Shown here in pieces: positions 24,600 through 37,600 of a stretch of DNA of 64,000 bases. The first letter of the stretch is position 1, and each line of letters opens with the position of its first letter. The notes below the pieces were generated by a model that did no database searches, was not told the origin of the DNA, and worked only from the letters and a program-made list of their open reading frames with translations. Both the position numbers and the translations under genes were made by a program. Source of the DNA: Tamarix chinensis (lineage: Eukaryota > Streptophyta > Magnoliopsida > Caryophyllales > Tamaricaceae); contig CM060181.1 of the NCBI GenBank assembly GCA_030549775.1, positions 31,284,753 through 31,348,752 on the forward strand, written 5' to 3'.

Positions 24600-25560
24600 T
24601 CAATATAATTAAAAACATTCATTAATAACTCCCACAACATAACAATATTTAACATATTTAATGAAATTATAAACAAATCTAATAAATATCAAATCATATT
24701 TAAAAAAAAATACAATAACACAATTAACAAAGTATAACAAATCTAAAAACATAATGAAAAAATTTAACCATAATTTAAAAATATAACTAAAAAATATAAT
24801 TAACAAACCATAATTAATAAACATCCTTACCCCTCCCAACGACAATCGAAAGCCCTAGAATAACGACAAAATTTGCCAAATCCATATTTAATTAAAATAA
24901 CAAAGCATAATTAACATAGTGTAATAGATCTAACAATGTAATGAATACATTTAACTGAATTAACCATACTTAAAAAACATAATCAACAAACCATAATTAA
25001 TAAACATAATTAATCCTCCTAACATCAATAAAAAACCGTAGAGTACCAATAGATTTTGCCAAACCCATATTTAATTAAAATAACAAAGCACAATTAACAT
25101 AGTATACTAGATCTAAAAACATAATGAATAAATTTAACCTAATTAACCATAATTAAAAAACCATAATTGATAAACATAATTACCCTTCCCAATGTTAACT
25201 GAAAATCCTAGAATATTGACAGAATTTACCAAACCCATATTTAATTAAAATAACATAGCACAATTAATAGAATATAATAAATTTTAAAAAATAATGAATA
25301 AATTTAACCAAATTAACTATAATTAAAAAAACATAATTAACAACCATAATTACTCTTCCCAAAGACACCAAAAATCCTAGAATACGTACAGATTTTACCA
25401 AACCCATATTTAATTAAAATAACAGAGCATATTTAACAGAGTACAATAGATTTAAAAATATAACGAACAAATTTAAATGAATTAACCATAATTAAAAAAC
25501 ATAGTTAATACAAATATAATTAACTAACCATAATTAATAAACATGATTACAAATATAATT
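24600..25560. repeat. AT-rich tandem repeat, about 170-183 bp
   Basis: CCATATTTAATTAAAATAAC recurs at about 24,882, 25,065, 25,235 and 25,404 with similar flanks ('ataattaacaaaccataattaataaacata', 'ccctagaata'). This gives at least four diverged units of about 170-183 bp. The repeat lies between the coding-like segment at 24.2-24.6 kb and the CT-rich leader at 26.5 kb, so it could be a subterminal repeat of the Mutator-like locus. No gene is seen. Confidence 0.75.
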
Positions 25561-25599
25561 AACAGATCATAACTAGATTACCTAATTAATACAAACATA

Positions 25600-26350
25600 A
25601 TTAACTAACAGACCCATCTCCCTAATTGAAACTATCCCCCACAACACAACATGCCCTTCCTTTCCCCCCTAACCTTAGCAAAAACTGTCGATCTCCCACT
25701 ATCGCTAGAATCTGCCGAGCCCCTACCCCATGAAATGCTAAATTTAGCTGATAATTAATACAAACATAATAATAATTAATAAACCATAATTATTAATAAT
25801 AGTTAATATAAACATAATTAATACACACATATTTAACAAAATATAATTAACAATTAATAATAATTACATACATAATTAATATAAAACCCACCCAAACCAT
25901 TCCCCCCAACAACACACCATGTCGTTCCATCCCCCACCCTTGGTAAAAATTGTCGATCTTTTTCTCTAGTAGATATAGTGTGTCGATCCCCTTTCCCCTG
26001 AACGATAAAAGTTGTCGATTCTTTCCCCCTAAATTAGTCGATAATTAATCAACCATAATTAATACAAATATAATAATAATTAATTTCCATAATTAATAAT
26101 ACTTAATATAAAACTAATTAATGCATATATTTAATAAAATATAAGTAATAATGATTACATACATAATTAATGCAAAATCCACCCAAACCATTCCCCCCTC
26201 TAACGACACATCATATCATTCCATCCCCCCACTGTCGGCAAAAATTGCCGATCTTTTCTCCCTCCAGTTGATATAATCTGTCGATCCCCTTCCCTCAGAA
26301 AGACAACATCTGTCTATTCTTCCTCCCCTACAAAATGATAATTTATGTTG
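25600..26350. repeat. Second tandem repeat, about 270-295 bp, three diverged units
   Basis: A block with a 'CCATTCCCCCC' tract, 'acaacacaccatg', 'aaaaattgtcgatc' and an AT-rich 'gataattaat...cataatt' part occurs three times, anchored near 25,651, 25,919 and 26,213. No coding potential is apparent. Confidence 0.7.
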
Positions 26351-26532
26351 ATCTTACTCCTCCAGCCATGCATCTCACCCTCAAAATTTCTTCAAAACTT
26401 GGATATAATCTCCTAACACTCGATCTACATTTTTCCTAGAGTTTAGCCTAGAAACGACATTCATGCCACTCTTACTCTTCCTAAATAGCAAATATTGCTG
26501 GTAGTTGGGAAAAAAAAAGAGAAGAAGCTTAC

Positions 26533-26640
26533 CTTGCTGGAAGGAACGCCGGACAGTGAGACTGAGAGAGTGAGAGAAGAAAAAAATGAGAGAATGAGAG
26601 AGTGATAAAGAGAGATGTGAAGGAAGATAAGATAAAAGAA
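26533..26640 (-). promoter_or_regulatory. CT-rich leader ending in a splice donor (possible 5' UTR of the minus-strand gene)
   Basis: On the - strand the stretch from about 26,640 to 26,560 is CT-rich (CTCTCTCAT..., CTCACTCTCTCAGTCTCAC), as in many plant 5' leaders. It ends CCAGCAAG/GTAAGC, a strong splice-donor match with the intron beginning at 26,532. It could be the first exon of the minus-strand PMD-type gene. There is no transcript evidence. Confidence 0.35.
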
Positions 26641-26916
26641 GAGTGATGATCAAATTTTAAGAAAAAAAAAAGTTTTCTATGAAGTAAAACCTCCGTTTCT
26701 AAATAACAGGGTTGACCAAGATCTATCATAACAAAGGAATCCAACTAGCCTAATAGATTTAAAACTAAATTACTTTATCTCCCTAAAATGTGATTCTAAA
26801 ATTTTAAAAACAAAGGGCAAATAGGAGTGTTTGGCTATATTGAGGAAACTAGTATTGCTCCTCGGATAATCGGCCGCTTTTCCATTTTTGCTAAAACAGT
26901 CCGGTCCGATTATAGA

Positions 26917-26925
26917 TATATAAAT
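26917..26925 (+). promoter_or_regulatory. TATA-like motif upstream of TRL1
   Basis: TATATAAAT lies about 370-420 bp upstream of the two possible TRL1 start codons. No closer TATA box stands out, so this is only a candidate for the core promoter. Confidence 0.25.
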
Positions 26926-27341
26926 TTTCTTGCTCAATTGGCTTTATTTGACATTCAACTCTTTTTTTCTTTTTACCAACACGACTGGTCGGTTCTATCT
27001 GAATTTTAATCATGTGTTAGTGTTTGACATGCGCACAGCGCTTATTTTAGAGTTTTGTTTTGTTTTTTTTTTTGGTTGTAAAATAATCATGTGTTGCCGT
27101 GTTGGGTAAACAGCCTAGACTGAGAAACCTTATTTACTTCATTTTAATCGTTGAGTTCAACTGGAATCAAAAATTGCTCGCTGTATGCCACTCTATGGAA
27201 TAGCAAGGACGCAGGATTTTCGATTGCGAAACATAGCGCATTCTGGTTTTATACGCGGCCAAGGAAAGACGTCCGGATTCAAAAATGTATCAGAGTACCA
27301 TAAATCTCTCAAACCCTCTTCAGATTCTACGGCCAAGAGCT

Positions 27342-30187
<2,846 letters not shown>

Positions 30188-31331
30188 GAATTGCTCCCCT
30201 TACAGTTCGTTTTTCGTCATGTATTTGTTGAAGCACAAACCATTACTCCTTTCATTTGCTTGACGCATTTTTGAAGGTCTATTGGTCGATTGTTGATTTG
30301 CTTATTATAACATCTGTTTAATACCTTCCCCGGCCCTACTGAAAATTTGGTTTGTATATTGTATTTTGTTTAACACTTTACGTGGTTCTATTGACCTGAG
30401 GTTGCTGCGTTGAGGCAAAAGTGGAGTGATCCTATGACTTTCAGAAACTACCACACCCCTATGACTTTCAGACGAGTCCAATAATTATTCTACTCTCGGA
30501 AGTCTGTTATAATATATCTACCATTACTGCTGGCTAGGAAATATTTTTTTTTTTGGGCATCCAGGGAAAAATGCCACAAAATTTGTACTTACTGTTGCAC
30601 AGAAATATTGTAAATTAGTGAAAAGCTCTTTATTTCTACTCCTTTGAAGCTGAGAGTTCATGGCTTTGCTGATTTAGTGTCGTTGCTTCACTTTTCAATT
30701 TTTTGCCATTAACATCAAATATGATATTCTTTTTGTTCCTCTTGACAATTGGAAAATTTGGACGTGCTATCTTCCAAATACGAACTAAGCTTTATACTTA
30801 TTTCACTTTTTGCTTGGGGGGTGAGGGTGGGCATGACAGGGCAGGGGTCCCCTTAAGCACCAAAACCAAATTTAGGTTGCATCATTGGTTAAATTTTATG
30901 TTGAGCATGCTTAACAGCTTGCACAATGGCTTCTCCTATGAATACGTCGTTCTTCCTTATGTGAGACATAATGATCAGGGGAGAAGAGAAAGTTGACGGG
31001 ACAGATGCAGGAGAAGCAGGCTACTACCCATTCGGATGTTTTTATTTTTATTTATGGGAAATAATTTTCGGTGACTTAAATAATCTACAAGCAGGCATGC
31101 TGTGGCTGTCAGCTTGGCACCTCTGGAGGGTGACCTTGGTAAATACCTGCAACAACGCTCAGGTCATTCTCTGATTACTGGACTGGTCGATAATTGGCAC
31201 CCGTAACTCGTATTTTTATATTCTGTCATGCTAAACCAGAGAAAATTCATGGGCTGTGCATCTCTTGATATAAAGCATAACATCCTTGTTTGGCTTCATG
31301 ATTATGCTGTCGTATTTGTCTTTGGCATTTT
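30188..31331. other. TRL1 3' flank, no gene seen
   Basis: This is the 3' untranslated region and downstream spacer up to the left edge of the nested retrotransposon. No further coding exon, RNA gene or clear transposon terminus was recognised. Confidence 0.5.
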
Positions 31332-33634
31332 TGTTGGCATCATGCAAAAGCATCCACCGTGATTTTTATTCTTGCTAATGACAATTATGGTGATTTTGTC
31401 CTCAATTTTTGCAAGGTTCATAAAGATTATTGGGCATAAATTCGAAAGAGTCAAGGTTGCACGAGATGGAATATGTAGCAACAACCTGGGAGGTTTCCAA
31501 GACATGAAATGCAAGTATCTCAATTAAAGAAACAAGTTCAATCGATGCAATAATTATCCCAAGCTTATTTAGCCACAAAACCTTCTTTCTTATGGGTTGA
31601 ATTGAAAACACTTCATAGCCAATCCATGCAACAAACTCTTTTAGCCACCACCTTTTTGCACCATTGTGTGACTTATTAAAATGGCTCATAAAGATTTCTA
31701 ATTCAGCTAGGTAAGATGCCATAACGAGCCATGACTAGCAAACAACCATAGCTGCTCATTCTTCATAATTTTTAGGGCTGGTTAGGCACTAATAAGGGTG
31801 AATATAATACAATTTAAGTCGTAAACCAAATCGAATTAAACCTAATTTTGAGGTTTGGTTTAGAACTTTTAAAAATGTTTGGTTATGATTTAAAAAATGA
31901 AACTATATTTTATTAACTGCAACCCTCCCACCCTCATATTCAGTGTAATTGGCAGTATCATCAAGAAGGAATATTCGGTGTAATTTTAACTAATAGTTAT
32001 GTTGTAAGTTTATGTATTGACTATGAATTATTTGCTATGACGTTTTTTCTTTTCATTATATCTCTAAAAGTAATCATGTTTAGCTTTATTTTTGTTGTTT
32101 ACATCCTTAAAATTGTTAGTGAGTTGCCTAAATAAATAATGTATGATTTGCGCTTTACTTCAGTTGTGTTTCTATTCTATTTTTCTTACAATTGCAAATA
32201 TGGCTTCTACGCATATATATAGCAGTGTCTACTTAAGTTTAAAGTACGTTAGATATTATTATAAAAGTGTCATTTTTAAATTACAATTTAGTATAAGTTA
32301 TTCATTTTCTGATTTTTGTAAGAATACTAAAGTGATTTTAAGTCGAGTAATTAATTTTTGATATTTAATATGCAAAATCTGTAAATCAAATTGAACCATA
32401 TTGTAAACTGCTAATATTGTTTGGTTTGGATCATTAAAAAAATTGATTTGGTTTGATTTGAAACTTTTTCAAATTGTAGAAATATGGTTTGGTTTGACCA
32501 AACCAAATCGTGTTCATCTCTAGGCATAAAAAGAGAAGACACAAAGCCAACTTCTTGTAGCTATTGTAGTAAAAAGTTTGGCCAATAACTTTTGGGCTTG
32601 AATGACACATGAAGCCAAGGAGGATAAGTCTATTTATGGAATTATTTTTTTTTTGCAGCATTTTTGTAACATAAAACACATGTTGATTGTGCCTTGTAAT
32701 TCAACTCCATGCAATGCAAATCAACAACAACATCCCTTACTTACATTTTTTTTACTAATTTTATGGGACATTTTGGCACAAAATAGAGGTCAAAGGGTAA
32801 GAAGTAGCAAGGACAAGCCAACAACTAATTATGGTAAAAAAAACAATATAAAATCAAGCCATATCACAACCACCATAATAACAAAATCATTAGGCAAATT
32901 TGGGAAAAAATTGGAGGAAAATAAGTATAATAGCAAGTCTAATTAGGGAAGTATGTTTGCATCATTTTTTTTGATGTTATAGATGTTTCTTGTACTTAAA
33001 ATTAACTATTGTAAGAAGCCACCCCTTATACTTACTTTAGATAATTGAAATGATTACCTAAGCTAGCTAGAATAGCTCTTTAAGTGCAAGTAATACTTTT
33101 CATAATGTAAGTGGCTACGGGGGATGATTTTGTGTGAAAATTTGAGTTAAAGGAAATCAATGGCTGGCTTGTTTTGGTCAGGCTTAAACTAGCCAAGTTA
33201 TCCCTTATTAGGTAACTATTAACATGAGCCTAACTAAGCTAATCCTCAGGATTTTTATTCTAGTTAGTGTGTAACTAAATTAGTCCATAAAAAAAGTCAT
33301 TATGATCTTTTTGTAACTTAAAGGGCCTAATATTTCCTTATAAATGTTAGTCATATATGAATGAAAATCATATTTGATTGCCTCATATTTTCCTTTGGGT
33401 GTGATGAACCTTCCAACTTGAGTAAGTACTTTGATGGAATATTAACCTCAAAATCTTACGTTCTTTATTCAAAAATTGAATACCTTGTATTGGGATTGTG
33501 AGTATATGAATTTAAGGAATACTTATTTTCATATTTTCCACTTCTTCAATCTTCATTTCTTGTTTTTGATTTCGATGGTGATTATCCTAATCCACTATCT
33601 TCTTTAGCATGACTTAATTTATTTTCCATATGCA
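31332..33634 (+). repeat. 5' LTR of the nested non-autonomous retrotransposon
   Basis: It begins TGTTGGCATC and ends CCATATGCA just before the PBS. A TATA-like CTTATAAATG lies near 33,338. It is interrupted by a hAT-like insertion at 31,794-32,522. Short open frames on its minus strand (31,302-31,722) also occur, broken, in the 3' LTR and are not considered genes. Confidence 0.75.
31794..32522. mobile_element. hAT-like non-autonomous insertion, 8-bp duplication
   Basis: The other LTR of the host element lacks this 0.73-kb block (compare 49,895-49,920), which fixes the borders. The flanks GGCACTAA (31,786-31,793) and GGCATAAA (32,523-32,530) match at 6 of 8 positions, as an aged hAT-type 8-bp duplication would. 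The ends TAAGGGTGAA and, inverted, TAGAGATGAA are degenerate terminal inverted repeats of the hAT kind. GGTTTGGTTT and AAACCAAAT words repeat near both ends. There is no transposase. Border positions may be off by 1-2 bp. Confidence 0.6.
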
Positions 33635-33639
33635 TCAAA

Positions 33640-33654
33640 TTGATATCAAAGCTC
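33640..33654 (+). promoter_or_regulatory. Primer-binding site of the nested retrotransposon
   Basis: TTGATATCAAAGCTC follows the 5' LTR end by five bases and resembles the initiator tRNA-Met PBS core TGGTATCAGAGC, as in the copia fragment at 6,327. Confidence 0.6.
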
Positions 33655-34661
33655 AAGGTTGATAAATTAGGTCTTACCCTGTCTTTTCTTTCACAATTTT
33701 GTCACCCCCATGTAATCCTCTACATCATCATCTTTTCTTGTTTTTTTTTCTTTATCTTTTTCTTCCCATTTTTTTCCATCCTGTCCACCCCCATCCCTAC
33801 ACAAACATCATCCCCTAGCCTTCATTCACCATCATTTTAACTCATTTTTACTTACCACCACCTTACCTTCAAAATTTTTAAAAAATAAAATAAAAAATGA
33901 ATCCATTAAACTTTAATGGTAGCTATCATACTATATGCCAAAAAAGTCGTGAAATTGGCCTTTCCAAATTTATTAATCTTAACATGGAGGTAACAAACTT
34001 AGATCTTGATTCCATCATTCAAGTTTTGGAGAAGAGAGAAAGGAAAACTATTGTGAAGATGGTAATGTTAGGATACAATCATAAATAAATCTTCATCCAT
34101 GCTATGTAAAGCTTCCACTCAAAGAATCTAAATCAAGATATACTAGATGCTCAAAATGCCATCGAGTTGGTCACTCTAAATTTGTGTCCCAAAAAGTGGG
34201 AAGTGACACTCATGGAACTTGAAGAGGCCAATCAAGAGAAGAAGCAAAAGGAGGAATACGAGAAACTTGATGTTGTTATTCAAAAAGAGGAACTAATGAA
34301 ATAAACCATGATGGTTCCAGAGCCACCACACACCTTAAAAGAAGAAGTCTGAAGAGAATAAGTTCTCTCCACTAATATATTTTTTTCAAGGGAGATATTT
34401 TTAGCCCGGGGTGGGGGGGTGTTATTGATGAAAACGTGTGTATTGACCTAACTCTTACTTTACCAATGGAGAAATAAAAGTTTCCCATGGAGGTGTAATA
34501 TGTTAAATTTGAGAAGGCTGTTCACTGTCGATTAGAAGAAGTGATAAGTTATTTAGAGCCTATTGTCTTTCACTTACCACCACCCAATAGAAGATACATG
34601 CACCTAAAATTCAACGAAAAATTAAGTGTTTTCAATATAATTTTAGCACATTTGAAGAAAC
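33655..34661 (+). pseudogene. Internal region of the nested retrotransposon, left part, gag-like but unrecognised
   Basis: An ATG at 33,897 opens MNPLNFNGSYHTI, reminiscent of the NFNGxNYxxW start of copia Gag, though the Trp is lost. The next 600 bp give Glu/Lys-rich, coiled-coil-like translation (LMELEEANQEKKQKEEYEKL, about 34,212-34,271) with stops, and then LPPPNRRYMHLKFNEKLSV (about 34,576-34,632). No retroviral enzyme domain was found. The sequence runs straight into the LTR at 34,662 and resumes at 40,502. Confidence 0.4.
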
Positions 34662-37600
34662 TGTAACATTCCTATTTTTTACTATTAAAAATTTTCATTT
34701 TAAAAACATTACAAAAGCAGAAAACTACTAGATGCGTAGGAAAAATGGGATTTTACCCGCAAGATAGGCGTCAGCTGCCCATCCTATATTAAATACAAGG
34801 TTGAGAAACCAAAGTAGCTAAAATTAGAGTAGAGTGCACAAGAAATGATACATAGATATTAAAGAAAATCTTCACAAGAATAGGACCTAGAAGATCCCTA
34901 AATATTCAAATACATGAAGGAAATTAAGTCAAAGTGCATAATTTCAAATTATAGAAAAAAAATTAAGGTGTAGCCTTAAACCCTAGTCCATTAAGAATCG
35001 GAGAGAAGTCTCAAAATATTCACGCTCTCAAAACACATTCCCAACACATGGTAGGCTAATTACTGACCATTCCTAAAAATATGCACATACCCCTCTACTC
35101 GTGGGAATGAGCATATGACTAAGCAAACAAGTACATCAATACTGATTCAGGTGCATCCAAAGATGATCCTCAACGTATTTATTTGGCATACTTATTTTTG
35201 GAGCCAATTACATTGTTTGTCTTTGATGATATTTCTTTTACTAACTTTAATGATGTTACCTGAAGTCAATCTTGTAGGTATGTAACATATTTGTAAGAAG
35301 ATGATCAAATCATATAATAAGTTAAGATACTGAATATTTCCACATATTACAAGCTATTTCAAAGGAAGCTATGCCGTGCATGAAAGTCAAAGTTAAGAAG
35401 ACCTAGTCGACCTTTCAAAGTCAACACCATTATCTTGATTAGGATTCTTGTTAATTGTTTTCATGTAATCATAGATTTGTTTGTAATAGTCTTGTTTATC
35501 CATGTGTTATATAGGAAATAAACACATTGTGATAGTAGTTATGTGCTAGTTAGTCATTTGTGTATTGTGTGGCTAAACTAGTGTGCTAGGTAGTGATGTA
35601 GGAGCATCCACCTCATTTTAATTTTGGTTAATAAAATTATAATGACATTTGCTGAATTCCTAAACATATTCCTAAGGTCTTATTTAAGCCTAAAGCTTAA
35701 GGTGTTTGAGTATAAATTGTGATCAAGCAAAGGCCAAATTACAAATGTTGAGATAATCTTGCATCAAGGAGGTCCTTTGGCACTAATTATTTTATCTAAG
35801 TTAAGAAGCTATATTATACTTCTAACTTGGGTAAAAATAATCATTAAAATTGGGCAGCCATGCAGGTGCTAAATGGCTAGTCATGCAAAGCCATGCATGA
35901 GCCACAAAACTACCAACTTGGGAGCCACTAAGCCAAGCCATTCAACCCCCTTAAATCCTCATTTTCAAAGCTTATATTTCATCCATAAAACCCTGCTTGC
36001 AGCGACTACGTTTTGGGGAGTAATGGGTCACAAAAAGAAGGAAATCTGCAGCCCAATTTATGTTGAATAAAATACCATGCACACATATGCAAATCCGTGT
36101 AAAACATCTAATTATGGGACCCTATTTTTTTTTGAAACAATCAACTCTATTTTTTCCCCTTATGTTCAAAGCTATTCCCAGCCACTTAGTAGCCAGCAAC
36201 AATCCCCATTTCATGAAAGATTTGGGTCACAAAATTAAGGTGAACAAGGCAACGCAAAATTTTCATAAAATGTAGGGTTTGGTCAGCCACACATGCAATT
36301 CTCATGTAAAACAACAACTAATGTTAACCTTAATTGCTGGAAACAACCAACTCTACCTTTTCCCATTGTTCAAAGCTTTTCCTAGCCACAAATCAATCTG
36401 AAACAATCCTCATTTTATGGATGACTTGGGCCAAAAAATAGGGAGGGAAAGGCAGAACAAAATTAGCCTAAAATGTTGGAATTGTCAGCCACACATGTAG
36501 CAACTTGTGGTGTATTTATTCAATCCCCTATGGACATTATCCATTACCATGGTACCAGCTGGATAAAGCATTGAAGTGCAGATTGTAGCTGGTCTGTTTG
36601 GATTCCTAAAAGTTAGGCTAAGGGGGATAAACAACCAACATATTTCGTGCAAGAATTTCGAAGGCTAAGCCCCAATTTAGGAAAAAAATTTCCTATGCTT
36701 TTCCTGGAGATTTTTGAATAAAACTAGCACAATAAAACGTGTAGCAACTTCCCAAGTCAGGCCCTCAAAGTAGGGATTTGTATTTCCCATTTTTTCCTTG
36801 TAGTTTTTTGAACAAAACCACCCTACAAATCCAGATAGTTGTTCCCTTTTTATTTAAGTTAGAATTTAACTAGTTAAGTTATGCTAGAACTATATAGTTA
36901 GTTTATGAAGCTATGTTAACCCTTAAGGGGTAGGGAGGTCATTTTGTGATTAAGGAACCTAACACATCCTATAAATGTGTAGGTTCCTACTGAAGACCTA
37001 AAGACCACCTTTGAATTAAATCATGAATGTTGAAATTCATACAACTCAAAGCTTAGTGTATAGCTTTGTTTTATCTCTTACACATTTTATATAATTTATG
37101 TCAAGTGTTGAAACCTTGATTGTTTATTGTAAATGCTTAGTTTTAGAGGGCTTTCAACACTAAGTTTCTATTCAATACTCCTTCATCCCCATTCTTGAGT
37201 TTCTCTTTTGTTGGAGCTCAATCCAATATTCATCATCAACTCTTAGCAATACCCAATTTGTTTAGCATTATGCATCAGTTAGCAATGTTATAACTCCTGT
37301 ATAAGGCATGGATGTTGGCAATCATGGTAACATGTTGGATAAATTTTGATATTGAAATATAAAATAAGTAAATACTTGGTAAATTCTCTCATTGTGATTG
37401 AATACCCATTCTAAGACTATTTAGAATAATCTTAGATTGGTGATATTCAAATTGGTCTCTTTAATTCTTTTTGACTTCTTTGATTTCTTGATTGAGTTTT
37501 TTGCTTGAATATTTGAATTCTTCTTTGAAATCCAAGCCAAAACAATCCTAAACTTGAAATATTTCACACCAAACTTCATTCTCTTTGAAGATTTGTGTCA

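Noticed and set aside
31302..31722. Minus-strand protein-coding gene after TRL1
   Set aside because: The sequence is part of an LTR; its second copy near 45,600-49,830 is broken, and no protein family is recognised.
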